A stretch of DNA of 64,000 bases, taken from the NCBI RefSeq assembly GCF_000807925.1, contig NZ_JRVC01000004.1, forward strand, positions 62,001-126,000, read 5' to 3'. The DNA is from Novosphingobium subterraneum. GTDB lineage: Bacteria; Pseudomonadota; Alphaproteobacteria; Sphingomonadales; Sphingomonadaceae. A model generated the notes under the pieces. The model was given only the letters and a program-made list of their open reading frames with translations, was not told where the DNA came from and ran no database searches. The translations under genes and the position numbers were made by a program. How positions within the stretch are numbered: the stretch's first letter is position 1; each line of letters opens with the position of its first letter. Shown here one piece after another: positions 45,181-54,583 of this stretch.

Positions 45181-45714
45181 ATGGGTACCATGACCGCACC
45201 CCCATCGGGTGCCTACAAGATCGTCAATGTTCCGGAACTCTACGGTGACCTGATTCGCGCCAAGGGTGTTGAAGGCACCTACGTCGGCTCGTCGGAAGTC
45301 GAGAGCCCGTGGGTTCCCTTCGGTGACAACGCGGCCATCCGTCACCTTGCATTCGACGTCCGCGAGAACGTCTACGTCAACGTGCTGTGGATCAAGGGAC
45401 CGGGCGTCATCGGCACGCACAAGCACCGCGGCAAGGTCTGGGCGATCGGCCTCGAAGGATCGTTCCGCTATCTCGAATATGACTGGGTTTGCCGCCCCGG
45501 CGACTTCATTACCGAGACGCCGGGCACCGCGCACACCCTCGTCACTGACGACCCGAACGGCATGAAGGCGCTGTTCCACATGCAGGGTGCGAACGAGTTC
45601 TTCGACGAGCACGGCAATCACGTCGAAACGCTCGATGTCTGGTGGTTCATGAACCACTACGAAAGCTACTGCCGCGAGCACAACATCGCGATCAACCCCG
45701 CCCTCTATCTCTGA
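45181..45714 (+). CDS. Cupin 3, 2,4'-dihydroxyacetophenone dioxygenase/Dke1-like
   Basis: This 177-aa cupin has metal ligands GTHKHRG and PGTAHTL. ATG 45181 is 7 bp after the cupin 2 stop; the frame is open upstream inside cupin 2, but the conserved N-terminus (MGTMTAPPSGAYKIVNVPEL) fixes the start. Near-identical architecture to cupin 2 shows local duplication. The Rieske gene starts 10 bp later. Confidence 0.82.
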   Translation: MGTMTAPPSGAYKIVNVPELYGDLIRAKGVEGTYVGSSEVESPWVPFGDNAAIRHLAFDVRENVYVNVLWIKGPGVIGTHKHRGKVWAIGLEGSFRYLEYDWVCRPGDFITETPGTAHTLVTDDPNGMKALFHMQGANEFFDEHGNHVETLDVWWFMNHYESYCREHNIAINPALYL

Positions 45715-45724
45715 CGCTGCGATC

Positions 45725-46801
45725 GTGAGCGAGGAGAGGGCACCGGTTCCGCGGCTCGGGCAGGAGCCACGGGGGACATACCTGCGCAACACCTGGTACG
45801 TGGCAGGCTGGGCGAGCGATCTAGGTACACAGCCGCAGCAGCGCACGTTCCTTGAAGAGCCGGTAGCCCTGTTCCGCGACGCAGCAGGCGTGGCGCAGGC
45901 CATCACCGGCCGCTGCCCCCATCGCTTCGCGCCGCTCGGTCATGGTACGGTGGTGGATGGCGCGCTGATGTGCCCGTATCACGGCCTGCGCTTCAGCGGC
46001 GCGGGTGTGTGCGTCCACAACCCGCACCCGGGCGGCCAACTGCCCGATGCGAACCTTCAGGTCTACCCCCTTGTCGAACGCCATGCCCTGCTCTGGATCT
46101 GGATGGGCGACGCGGCAAAGGCCGACGCCTCACTGATCCCGGACTTCTCCTGGCTCTCGGACCCGAAGTGGGAAGCCGTCCGTGGCGTAACCGTCGCCGA
46201 AGGGCATTACGAGCTCTACAGCGACAACATCCTCGATCTCAGCCACGCCAACTTCGTCCATCCCGCGCTGGTCGCCAGTGCTTTTACAGAAGGTGAGCGC
46301 AAGTTCTGGCAGAATGGCAGCAGCGTCTTCGCCGAATACATCCGCCTGAACGATCACCTCTCGGTCGGCATCTCGGCGGTCATGGGGACCGAGGGGCGCC
46401 GGCAGGACTTCTACGGCCTCGTCCAATGGCACGCACCCGCAGTGCTCTACTTCGACTTCCGCGCCGGCGATCCTGGCACCCCTCGTGAGGAGTGTACGCT
46501 GCTGCCCTCGCTGCACGCTTTCACGCCAGAAACGCCCGACACCACTCACTATTTCTGGGCGACGGCCCGCGACTACAAGCTGGGCGATGCCGAGTTCACG
46601 GCGGCCATGCGCGGCGCGCTCGAATTCGCGTTCGAGCAGGAGGACATGCCGATCATCCGTGACAGCCACCGCCTGATGCGCGGGGCAGACTTCTGGGATC
46701 TGCGCCCGGTCATTCTCGGTGGAGACGGCGGCGGCGTGCGGGCCCGCCGGATGCTGCAGCGCCTGATCGACCGCGAGCGCGAGGCCAGCGCCGCTGCCTG
46801 A
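45725..46801 (+). CDS. Rieske non-heme iron oxygenase, O-demethylase type (VanA-like)
   Basis: The 358-aa terminal oxygenase starts with GTG. The Rieske cluster ligands are in CPHRFAPLG and CPYHGLRFSG (Cys-x-His and Cys-x2-His). The mononuclear iron site is in SDNILDLSHANFVHPAL (His, His) with a later Asp. N-terminal YLRNTWYVAGWASDLG is typical of vanillate/dicamba monooxygenase oxygenases that remove methyl groups from aryl methyl ethers. No reductase or ferredoxin gene is nearby, so electrons must come from a partner elsewhere. Confidence 0.9.
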   Translation: MSEERAPVPRLGQEPRGTYLRNTWYVAGWASDLGTQPQQRTFLEEPVALFRDAAGVAQAITGRCPHRFAPLGHGTVVDGALMCPYHGLRFSGAGVCVHNPHPGGQLPDANLQVYPLVERHALLWIWMGDAAKADASLIPDFSWLSDPKWEAVRGVTVAEGHYELYSDNILDLSHANFVHPALVASAFTEGERKFWQNGSSVFAEYIRLNDHLSVGISAVMGTEGRRQDFYGLVQWHAPAVLYFDFRAGDPGTPREECTLLPSLHAFTPETPDTTHYFWATARDYKLGDAEFTAAMRGALEFAFEQEDMPIIRDSHRLMRGADFWDLRPVILGGDGGGVRARRMLQRLIDREREASAAA

Positions 46802-46827
46802 ACGAAACCAAGAACAAGAGGATGCAA

Positions 46828-47667
46828 ATGGGAACGCTCGACAAGTTCGACATCAAGGGGCGCTCGGCGCTTGTAACCGGCGGCGCATCGGGGATCGGCC
46901 TCGCCTATGCCGAGGCCATGGCGGAGGCGGGCGCTGCAGTGACGCTGACCGACATCGATGCAGATGGCGCTGCCCGGGAAGCGGCAAGGTTGCGGAGCGA
47001 GGGGTATGAAGTCCGCTCCGATCAACTGGACGTTTCCAACTGGGAGAACGTCGTCGCCGCCTTCGACGCGCACGATAGCGCTTATGGTGGGCTCGACATC
47101 TGTTTCGCCAACGCCGGCATCGACACCGGCGCCGGCTTCTGGAACCCGGCAGGCCACCGCAACGATGATGGCCAGGTCGATACTTACGATCACAACCGCT
47201 GGGACCGTTCGATCCAGGTCAACCTCAACGGCGTGTTCTATACCGTGAGCAACGCCGTGCGGATCATGAAGAAGGGGGGGCGTGCCAGCGGTCGTAGCGG
47301 GGGCTCGATCATCACCACCGCGTCCAACGCCGGGCTCGTCACCGAACCGATTGTCGGCTTGCCCTACATGCCAGCCAAGGCTGGCGTTCTTCACATGGTG
47401 CGCGCGCTCGGCCTCGAACTCGCCGAGTTCAAGATCCGCATCAATGCCATTGCTCCGGGCCCGTTCGTCACCAACATCGGCGGCGGTTGGCTCAAGAAAG
47501 ACCCGGTCGCTCGGGCCGCATGGGACGCCATCGTCCCGCTCGGTTCGGTTGCAGAGACAGACCAACTCAAGCCGCTTGCGCTGCTGCTCGCCTCGGATGC
47601 TTCGGACTACATGACCGGCAGCCACGTGGTGATCGACGGTGGCATGATGCTCGGCAAGTACAAGTAA
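46828..47667 (+). CDS. SDR-family oxidoreductase
   Basis: This 279-aa classical SDR has TGGASGIGLAYAEAM, Asp in TDIDADG (NAD preference), FANAGIDTGAG, Ser in TTASNAGL and YMPAK (catalytic Tyr, Lys). ATG 46828 has AAGAGGA at a good distance; ATG 46822 is the alternative. It probably oxidises a side-chain alcohol to the ketone, or reduces it, in the aromatic pathway. It is 10 bp before the zinc dehydrogenase gene. Confidence 0.87.
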   Translation: MGTLDKFDIKGRSALVTGGASGIGLAYAEAMAEAGAAVTLTDIDADGAAREAARLRSEGYEVRSDQLDVSNWENVVAAFDAHDSAYGGLDICFANAGIDTGAGFWNPAGHRNDDGQVDTYDHNRWDRSIQVNLNGVFYTVSNAVRIMKKGGRASGRSGGSIITTASNAGLVTEPIVGLPYMPAKAGVLHMVRALGLELAEFKIRINAIAPGPFVTNIGGGWLKKDPVARAAWDAIVPLGSVAETDQLKPLALLLASDASDYMTGSHVVIDGGMMLGKYK

Positions 47668-47677
47668 GGACCCCGTT

Positions 47678-48685
47678 ATGCGCGCCGCCGTGATGCAGGG
47701 GCTGCACAAGCCCTTGGCCGTCGAGACCATCGCCGACCCGACGCCGGGGGAGGGCGATGTCGTGGTAAAGGTCGGCCGCTGCGGCATCTGCGGTTCGGAT
47801 CTGCACATGACCGAGGACCCGGCCTATGGGCAGGGTGCCGGTTCGGTGCTCGGCCATGAATTCGCTGGCGAGGTCGTCGCTCTCGGCAAGGGCGTCGAAG
47901 GTCTGCGCAACGGCGATCTGGTCTCGGTAATACCGCTGCAAAGCTGCGGCCACTGCCATGCCTGCCAGACTGGCGAAGTCCAGTGGTGCGAGCGCTTTGG
48001 CTTGCAGGGCGGGGGGTACGCCGAATACGCCCTGACCCGTCCGAACCAGTGCGTGCGCCTGCCATCCAGCGCCAGCCTCGCCGATGGCGCGATCGTCGAA
48101 CCGCTGGCAGTTGCACTCCACGGCGTCGTGCTCAGCCGAATGAAGATCGGTGACAAGGTGCTGGTCCTGGGGGCCGGGCCCATTGGTCTTGCTGTGGCCT
48201 TCTGGGCGCGGAGGTTCGGGGCGGGGCGCGTAGTCGTGCAGGACCTTGCCGACTGGCAGCGCGATCGTGCGCTGCTGATGGGGGCCCATGATTTCGTGGT
48301 AGAGCCCGCCGATCCCGTTGGCAGCGCCGACCGCGCGCTCGGCGGCAAGGCCGATGTCGTGTTCGAATGCGTCGGGGTTCCGGGTCTTATCGCCCAGGCT
48401 GTGGATCAGGTGCGCAACGATGGCACGATCACACTGCTAGGCCTCTGCACCCGTCCTGACAGCATCAACAGCTTCGCCATGCTGTCAAAGCAGGTGAAGC
48501 TCGTGACCTCTGCCTTCTTCACCCGGCAGGAGTACGAGGCAGCACTTGACGCCCTTGACCGCGGCGCCGTCGAACCACGTCTGCTGGTAACCGACACGAT
48601 CTCGCTCGCCGCAACGCCAGACGTGTTCGAGAGCCTGCGCAAGCGTACGCATCAGTGCAAGGTGCTGATAGATCCCGGGCAATGA
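47678..48685 (+). CDS. Zinc-dependent alcohol dehydrogenase (MDR)
   Basis: This 335-aa enzyme has catalytic zinc ligands in RCGICGSDLHM and GHEFAGEV, structural zinc Cys in SCGHCHACQTGEVQWC, and Rossmann motif LVLGAGPIGLAVAFWARRFGA. It closely resembles (R,R)-butanediol or threonine dehydrogenase-like members. Last gene of the catabolic plus-strand run, facing the intradiol dioxygenase-like gene. Likely oxidises a side-chain alcohol of the substrate. Confidence 0.9.
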   Translation: MRAAVMQGLHKPLAVETIADPTPGEGDVVVKVGRCGICGSDLHMTEDPAYGQGAGSVLGHEFAGEVVALGKGVEGLRNGDLVSVIPLQSCGHCHACQTGEVQWCERFGLQGGGYAEYALTRPNQCVRLPSSASLADGAIVEPLAVALHGVVLSRMKIGDKVLVLGAGPIGLAVAFWARRFGAGRVVVQDLADWQRDRALLMGAHDFVVEPADPVGSADRALGGKADVVFECVGVPGLIAQAVDQVRNDGTITLLGLCTRPDSINSFAMLSKQVKLVTSAFFTRQEYEAALDALDRGAVEPRLLVTDTISLAATPDVFESLRKRTHQCKVLIDPGQ

Positions 48686-48755
48686 TGTGTGAGACTTGCT
48701 GAGGCTGAGCCTTTTCAGGGCAAGGTTGAAGGCTAGGCTCGGCACCGCAGGACCG

Positions 48756-49679
48756 TCAGGTTGCGATGCCGATGGTCGTCGTGCCGGTGTACCCCGTAGT
48801 TGTCGAGCCGGTCACCGTGGGTGTCATTACCGCGAGCTGTGCGTCGGTGTTGTCGCCGAAGACGTTGTCGCTGGAAAGCGTAACGTTTGCAAAGTTCGTC
48901 TTGCTGCTTGGATACGCCGAAAGTGCATAGACTTCGTTGCAGGCTGCCGCAGGCAGTGCGAGCTGCGAAATCAGTCGGGCGTAATTCGCGTTGGTCGCGT
49001 TGGCGAGGCTTGAGAACACCTCGAAGTGGATGTGCGGGTAGCGGCCGGAATAGCACCCCGGGAAGATCGTGGTGAATGTAACCTGCCCGTTGGTATCGGT
49101 TACCTGCACGCCCCGCAGGTAGCTTGCATTCGGCAGGGTATAGAGCGAATAATACCCATCTGCCGTGCAGTGCCAGATATATACGGCGTAACCGGCAAGT
49201 GGGGCACAACCGTTGTTCACGTCGACCACGGTCAGCGTAAGCGTCAGTTGAACGCCGACGGCGGTGGCTGTCGAACTGCCGAGGAAGCTGGACCTGATGT
49301 CGCTTCGGACGATTCCGCTGGCTGTAAGAGCGTTCGAGGTAAGGCCAGAGGTGGTGTTCGTACCGTCTGCCGGGTAGGGACCGTTGGTCTCGGTCGCGGG
49401 GACGGTGCAGGTGCCAGCAGTCGCAGTAGCTGTCGCAGTTGCAGTCGCCGAAGCTGTCGCCGTTGCCGTTGCGGTGCTGGTTGTTACTGTCGTTGTGCTT
49501 GATGCTGCCCCATCGCTGCCGCCGCAGCCAAACAGCAATGCGCTGCCGCCGGCCGAGCCGAAGAGGGCAAGGGCGCGACGCCGTCCCACTCGCAGGCGTT
49601 CGATCTGGGCTAGATCGGCAGCAAGACCCTCGGACTGATGGTCGTGCGAGGTGTCTTCGGTGATGTCGCCATGCTGCAT
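48756..49679 (-). CDS. Intradiol ring-cleavage dioxygenase-like protein with Tat/lipobox signal
   Basis: The 307-aa protein has the protocatechuate/catechol dioxygenase fold. Segments ETNGPYPAD near the core start, YIWHCTADGYYSLY and GCYSGRYPHIHFEVF (Tyr and two His ligands of Fe3+). The N-terminal region has RRRALALFG (Arg-Arg), a hydrophobic stretch and lipobox LLFGC, so it may be exported by Tat and acylated. A low-complexity Thr/Ala linker of about 30 residues follows. ATG 49679 chosen by this signal. Extracytoplasmic intradiol-like proteins exist in the family; substrate unknown. Confidence 0.8.
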   Translation of the reverse strand: MQHGDITEDTSHDHQSEGLAADLAQIERLRVGRRRALALFGSAGGSALLFGCGGSDGAASSTTTVTTSTATATATASATATATATATAGTCTVPATETNGPYPADGTNTTSGLTSNALTASGIVRSDIRSSFLGSSTATAVGVQLTLTLTVVDVNNGCAPLAGYAVYIWHCTADGYYSLYTLPNASYLRGVQVTDTNGQVTFTTIFPGCYSGRYPHIHFEVFSSLANATNANYARLISQLALPAAACNEVYALSAYPSSKTNFANVTLSSDNVFGDNTDAQLAVMTPTVTGSTTTGYTGTTTIGIAT

Positions 49680-49770
49680 TGGATGTCTGTCCCTTTGTCC
49701 CGCTGATATCATCGTTTGCCGATGTCTAACGTCCTGCGGATCGAAACCCTTCACCAAGACCTGGCTTGAG

Positions 49771-49789
49771 TTTGCATATATTTCGCAAA
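49771..49789. promoter_or_regulatory. Inverted repeat TTTGC-N9-GCAAA in the divergent gap
   Basis: The 19-bp near-palindrome lies 92 bp before the dioxygenase-like start and 142 bp before the transporter start. AT-rich centre ATATATTTC. It could be an operator for either gene; no regulator assigned. The rest of gap 49680-49930 holds only the LacI-type site below. Confidence 0.4.
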
Positions 49790-49864
49790 GGTCTGTTTTC
49801 TGGTAACTTATTGCATTCCATCAAAGCTTCCGATCACAGCCTCGAATGTGGGGTCAGGTATTTC

Positions 49865-49878
49865 TGCAATCGATTGTT
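49865..49878. promoter_or_regulatory. LacI-type operator 1 (TGCAATCGATTGTT)
   Basis: The palindromic core CAATCGATTG (49867-49876) is shared with the operator at 55767-55780. It lies 53 bp before the transporter ATG. Central CG is the hallmark of LacI-family sites, and a LacI gene is in the same locus. Confidence 0.75.
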
Positions 49879-49930
49879 GTAAGGCTCGACATGCTGTGGC
49901 AAGAAGCGGCGAGAGGGCCGGAATAGGTCC

Positions 49931-51322
49931 ATGGGAGAGCCGGACGTGGGAACCAGTAACATCGCCAGACCCAAACTGTCCTTGGCGCGCATTCTCGAAA
50001 TGAATCTTGGATTCCTCGGCCTGCAGTTCAGTTTCGGCCTGCAACAGGGCAACATGGGGCCGATCTACAGTTATCTCGGTGCTGATGAATCCCAGTTGCC
50101 CATGCTCCAGCTGGCCGGGCCGATCACCGGCCTGCTTGTGCAGCCAATCATCGGAGCCTTGAGCGATCGGACTGCCAGCCGGTGGGGGCGTCGCACACCC
50201 TATTTCCTGATCGGTGCAGTACTGTGCTGCCTCGGCCTGTTCTTCATGCCGCTGTCGAGTTCAATCCTCATGGCGATGTCGCTGCTGTGGATCCTCGATG
50301 CCGGCAATAATATCACGATGGAGCCCTACCGCGCCTATGTCTCTGATCGGCTTAATCCCGATCAGCGCCAGGCGGGCTTCCTCTCGCAAAGCGCCTTTAC
50401 TGGTCTCGCGCAGATGCTTGCGTTCCTCACGCCCTCACTGCTTGTCGGCTTCGGCATGAACCAGGACTGGGTAGACAGCCATGGAATTCCCTACACCGTC
50501 CGCATCGTGTTCATGATCGGTGCGGTACTTTCGCTGACCACGATCTTGTGGTCGGTGCTTCGCGTTCCCGAACTCCCGCTTACGGCAGACGAGATCGCCC
50601 ACATCAAAGCCCAGCCGAGGGGTGTTTGGGCGACCTTTAGCGAGATTGGGGCAGCGATCGCCGACATGCCCGTCGCCATGCGCAAACTGGGCCTTATGAG
50701 CCTGTTTCAGTGGGCCGGCATGTCCGGCTACTGGACGTATGCCGTCTATTCGATCAGTCGGACAGTCTATGGGACCGCCGATGTTCACAGCAGTGCCTTC
50801 CACACGGCGGTACTGACCAACGGCGAAGTCGCCGCATTCTACAATGCCATTTCCTTTGTGACCGCCTTCGCCATGGTTCCTCTCGTGAAGCGCATCGGAC
50901 CGGGGCCACTCCATGCACTTTGCCTGTTTGCCGGTGGCGTCGGCATGTTTCTTCTGCCGAACGTGACAGACAAGGCGTTCCTGTTCGTTCCGGCCATCGG
51001 CATTGGCCTGGCGTGGGGCAGCATCATGGGTAACCCCTACGCCATTCTGACAAACTCAATCCCGCCGCAGCGCACGGGCGTCTACATGGGCATTTTCAAC
51101 ATGATGATCGTAATCCCCATGCTGCTGTTTGCTGTGGTGATGAGCAGGCTCGATCTTGGCTTCGTCTCGATCGGCTTCGATGCCTACAAGCTCGCGCTGG
51201 GTGGCGATCCGCGCAACATGTTGATGTTCTGTGGTGTCTCGCTTGCACTTGCAGGTGTTTCGGTTCTGTGGGTCCGTGAAGGGCGGGTCGGAGCCATGTC
51301 GCAGCAGGCAGTGGTTGCGTGA
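49931..51322 (+). CDS. MFS sugar transporter, SLC45/SuxC-like
   Basis: This 463-aa protein has 12 TM helices of the GPH/SLC45-like group that brings in sucrose and related oligosaccharides. Typical segments: [73 protein letters not shown] and [19 protein letters not shown]. Its stop overlaps the GH36 gene by 1 bp, so uptake and alpha-galactoside hydrolysis are coupled. A paralogue begins past 63632 on the minus strand. Confidence 0.9.
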   Translation: MGEPDVGTSNIARPKLSLARILEMNLGFLGLQFSFGLQQGNMGPIYSYLGADESQLPMLQLAGPITGLLVQPIIGALSDRTASRWGRRTPYFLIGAVLCCLGLFFMPLSSSILMAMSLLWILDAGNNITMEPYRAYVSDRLNPDQRQAGFLSQSAFTGLAQMLAFLTPSLLVGFGMNQDWVDSHGIPYTVRIVFMIGAVLSLTTILWSVLRVPELPLTADEIAHIKAQPRGVWATFSEIGAAIADMPVAMRKLGLMSLFQWAGMSGYWTYAVYSISRTVYGTADVHSSAFHTAVLTNGEVAAFYNAISFVTAFAMVPLVKRIGPGPLHALCLFAGGVGMFLLPNVTDKAFLFVPAIGIGLAWGSIMGNPYAILTNSIPPQRTGVYMGIFNMMIVIPMLLFAVVMSRLDLGFVSIGFDAYKLALGGDPRNMLMFCGVSLALAGVSVLWVREGRVGAMSQQAVVA

Positions 51323-53421
51323 TGTCTCGCACTTTTGCCTTGCATACGGGGACTGCGTCCCTAGCTTGGGACACGGCAGAAGGCAGGGCGCCGGTCTGGC
51401 GACATTTCGGTCCGACGGTCGAGACGCAAGGCCTGCCGCCATTGTCGGACCTGCGCGGTCCCGCCTCGTATTCACTCGACCACGACGTGCCGTTCTGCTC
51501 GGTTCCGGTGTCAGGCCTTGGCTGGTTCGGCCCTGCATTCCTGAAGGTCAGCAGCGCCGGGAAATGCCTGGATATCGACTTTTCTGCTGTGGACGTTTCC
51601 GACGGTGCTGGATGCGTGATTATCCGCTGTCGCGATGAGGATTCCGGCGTTGAAGTTGAACAGACTTTCGAGGTCTCGGGTAGGGCATGCGTATGCCGCA
51701 GCGTCGTCCGCAACGTAGGTGATTTGGCTTTCTCGGTGGATTGGCTCGCCAGCGCCATGCTGCCGCTCCCGTCAACTTCAGGTCGGATCGTGTCATGGCG
51801 TGGCCGTCATAACGCTGAGCTGGTGGAATGTTGTGAGGCCATGCCTCAGCAGTCGTGGGTGCGCGAGGTGCGGCGGGGCATTTCCGGGCACGGTGGACCG
51901 GGTGGTGTCTTCGTGCTCGATCATGGTGCGACTTTGCACCAAGGCACCGTTCGCGCATTGCAGTTGGCGTGGTCGGCCGACAATCGCGTTGCAATAGAGC
52001 GCGACGATGAAGGCTGCTGGATCATGAGCGCAGGCGCTCTTCTGCAGCCGGGCGAGGTCACTTTATCCCCTGGAGATAGCTGGACAGCACCAGACGCGAT
52101 TTTCACGGTGTCAACCGAGGGGCGGAACGGTGCGGCATCTGCGTTCCACGATGCGGTGCGTGCCCGGCTGCAGTGGCCTGGCCGCACTATGCGCCCCCGT
52201 CCCGTGCATCTCAACTCATGGGAGGCCTGCTACTTTGACCATGACGAAGCACGCATCGTTGCCTTGGCCGAGGCAGCGGCATCGGTTGGTGTAGAACGCT
52301 TCATTCTGGACGATGGCTGGTTTCGCAATCGGGATGATGACACTTCCGGACTGGGCGACTGGACAGCCGATCCGCGAAAGTACCCGAACGGCTTGAAACC
52401 CCTAGCGGACAGGGTGAACGCCTTGGGCATGGAGTTCGGTCTGTGGGTCGAGCCGGAAATGATCAACCCGGATAGCGACCTTTATCGTGCTCATCCCGAT
52501 TGGGCACTGTCCCTGCCGGGCCGGCCGCAGCCGACAGCTCGCAACCAGCTCGTCCTGGATATGGCTCGAACGGATGTCCGTGACTATCTCTTCGACTGTC
52601 TCGACGCTCTTCTGACCGAGCTGCCGATCACATACCTCAAGTGGGATCACAACCGCGATCTTGCGCCAGCCGGCGGTGCCGCGCAGTTGCGTGGAGTCTA
52701 TGCTCTGCTTGCGAGAGTTCGTGCCGCGCATCCTGGAGTTGAGGTAGAGTCCTGTGCCGGTGGCGGTGGCCGTAACGATGCCGGAATGGCCGAATTTTGT
52801 CATCGCTACTGGACCAGTGACAACATCGACGCAGTCAGCCGGATCAGTATACAGCGCGGATTTCTCTCGTTTCTGCCGCCAGAAGTGATGGGGTCGCACA
52901 TTGCTGCGAGCCCCGCACATGCGACTGGTCGTAGCCATCCTCTCGCTTTTCGCGCGGCGATGGCGCTGACTGGTCATCTCGGCGTGGAAATGGATCCGCG
53001 CACGCTGTCGGAGGGCGAGCGCGCAGAACTTGCGGGCTGGATTTCCTTTTACAAGCAATGGCGTGACTTGCTCCACCAAGGCCGTGTCTGGTTGGGTGAG
53101 GGCGCTGACGGGATACTCTGGCAGGCGCAGGGCAAAGAAGACGAACTCCTGCTTTTCATCATCCGTGCAGAACCACCGGCAGATCGGCGGCCGCAACCAC
53201 TTCCGCTACCTTTTGCAGCCGGAGGAGGCTGGTGGGATGTGCAGTTGATGAGGATTGCCGGGGGTGAGGGCGGCCATGCCATGCAAAGCGCCCCATTGTT
53301 CGAAGCGATGATCGCCGAGCCGCAAAAGTTCTCTGCAAGCTGGCTTGCGCACTCCGGGCTGCCGTTGCCGCCATCCAAGGCCGAGACAGTTTCCATTTTT
53401 CACATGCGCAAATGCGCCTGA
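51322..53421 (+). CDS. Alpha-galactosidase, GH36
   Basis: The 699-aa enzyme hydrolyses terminal alpha-galactose from raffinose-type sugars. N-terminal beta-sandwich, TIM barrel from about residue 290 and C-terminal beta domain. Nucleophile Asp442 in YLKWDHNRDL, acid/base Asp500 in YWTSDNIDAVSRI, and GGGRNDAGMAEF just before it. FILDDGWF and GLWVEPEMINPDSDL complete the GH36 signature. No signal peptide, so intracellular. ATG 51322 overlaps the transporter stop. Confidence 0.92.
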   Translation: MSRTFALHTGTASLAWDTAEGRAPVWRHFGPTVETQGLPPLSDLRGPASYSLDHDVPFCSVPVSGLGWFGPAFLKVSSAGKCLDIDFSAVDVSDGAGCVIIRCRDEDSGVEVEQTFEVSGRACVCRSVVRNVGDLAFSVDWLASAMLPLPSTSGRIVSWRGRHNAELVECCEAMPQQSWVREVRRGISGHGGPGGVFVLDHGATLHQGTVRALQLAWSADNRVAIERDDEGCWIMSAGALLQPGEVTLSPGDSWTAPDAIFTVSTEGRNGAASAFHDAVRARLQWPGRTMRPRPVHLNSWEACYFDHDEARIVALAEAAASVGVERFILDDGWFRNRDDDTSGLGDWTADPRKYPNGLKPLADRVNALGMEFGLWVEPEMINPDSDLYRAHPDWALSLPGRPQPTARNQLVLDMARTDVRDYLFDCLDALLTELPITYLKWDHNRDLAPAGGAAQLRGVYALLARVRAAHPGVEVESCAGGGGRNDAGMAEFCHRYWTSDNIDAVSRISIQRGFLSFLPPEVMGSHIAASPAHATGRSHPLAFRAAMALTGHLGVEMDPRTLSEGERAELAGWISFYKQWRDLLHQGRVWLGEGADGILWQAQGKEDELLLFIIRAEPPADRRPQPLPLPFAAGGGWWDVQLMRIAGGEGGHAMQSAPLFEAMIAEPQKFSASWLAHSGLPLPPSKAETVSIFHMRKCA

Positions 53422-53443
53422 CCGCACTTCGAGAAAGCTCACG

Positions 53444-54577
53444 ATGTCTCAAATTTCAGCGCTGATCCAGAAGGTAGCACCGTTTGGTGCGAGCCGTTGG
53501 GAACCAACATGCTTTGGCGATGCACCCCGCATCCCGATTATCGGCAGGGACGATGTGGTGCGTTTGTTTGACCACATCGATTTATGGGACTGCTGGCCAC
53601 TTGCTCACGAAGATGGCAGGACAGTGCAACATTTGGGCCGCAGCTGGTGGTTCTTTCTCTCTGCGCCGGTTTTTGCCGACCCGGTTGAACGTCATGGTCA
53701 TGCCCGGATCAGGCTGCTTTCGATCGGGGATGGGGGGTGGATCGATCACGGGAATGCTTTTCCCGATGGCATGACGCCCGGCAGCCGCGAATGGGCCGGA
53801 TCGGCGGTATTGATGGACGACGGCGTAACCGTGCATCATTTCTTCACCGCAGCCGGCCGGCGCGGCGAACAGGCGATGACTTTCGAACAGCGAATCTTCT
53901 CGAGTGTGGGGCGGTTGGGTGACGCTGGCCCGGGGCAATGGCAGGAGCCGCGCGAAATCCTGATCGCAGACGGGGTGCGGTATGTTTATGACAGGCAGGA
54001 TGCGGGAGCACCCGGCCTGATCAAGGGGTTTCGTGATCCGGCCTGGTTGCGCGATCCCGCAACCGGGCTGGCCCATCTTTTGTTTACCGGCAGTGCTGCC
54101 TGGACCGATCACGCCTTCAATGGAAATGTCGGCATGGCGACCCTGATGGAGGGCGAGTGGAAGCTTGGAGATCCCCTGATCGAAGCGACAGGGGTGAACA
54201 ATGAACTTGAGCGCCCCCACGTGATCGTGCGCGATGGACATTATTACTTGTTCTGGTCCACGCAGACCCACACCTTTGCTCCCGGTGCGGTAGCTGGTCC
54301 GAATGCACTATACGGCATGGTGGCCGACAGCCTGGCAGGGCCGTGGAGACCGATCAACGGGACGAGCCTCGTCGCCGCCAATCCCGACGCCGAGGCCAAG
54401 CAGTCATACAGCTGGTGGGTTACTGGAGAAGGCGTCGTGTGGAGCTTCGTAGATTATTGGGGCATGGAAGGGCGAACCACTGCAGAGTGCCCTGCATTGC
54501 TGCGCAGCAATTTCGGAGGAACACCTGCACCGCGCTTTTCCCTGAACTTTGACGGCGACAGTGTGACGATTGCCTGA
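53444..54577 (+). CDS. GH68 beta-fructofuranosidase/levansucrase-type enzyme
   Basis: This 377-aa five-bladed propeller has the GH68 catalytic triad: nucleophile Asp49 in DLWDCWPL, Asp198 in FRDPAWL and acid/base Glu256 in NELERPHV. Other signature segments: EWAGSA, FWSTQTHTFAPG and YSWWVTGEG. It hydrolyses sucrose or transfers fructose. No signal peptide. Zymomonas, also in Sphingomonadales, exports GH68 enzymes without one, so location is open. It follows GH36 by 22 bp, matching stepwise cutting of raffinose to galactose, glucose and fructose. Confidence 0.9.
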   Translation: MSQISALIQKVAPFGASRWEPTCFGDAPRIPIIGRDDVVRLFDHIDLWDCWPLAHEDGRTVQHLGRSWWFFLSAPVFADPVERHGHARIRLLSIGDGGWIDHGNAFPDGMTPGSREWAGSAVLMDDGVTVHHFFTAAGRRGEQAMTFEQRIFSSVGRLGDAGPGQWQEPREILIADGVRYVYDRQDAGAPGLIKGFRDPAWLRDPATGLAHLLFTGSAAWTDHAFNGNVGMATLMEGEWKLGDPLIEATGVNNELERPHVIVRDGHYYLFWSTQTHTFAPGAVAGPNALYGMVADSLAGPWRPINGTSLVAANPDAEAKQSYSWWVTGEGVVWSFVDYWGMEGRTTAECPALLRSNFGGTPAPRFSLNFDGDSVTIA

Positions 54578-54583
54578 TCCAGA

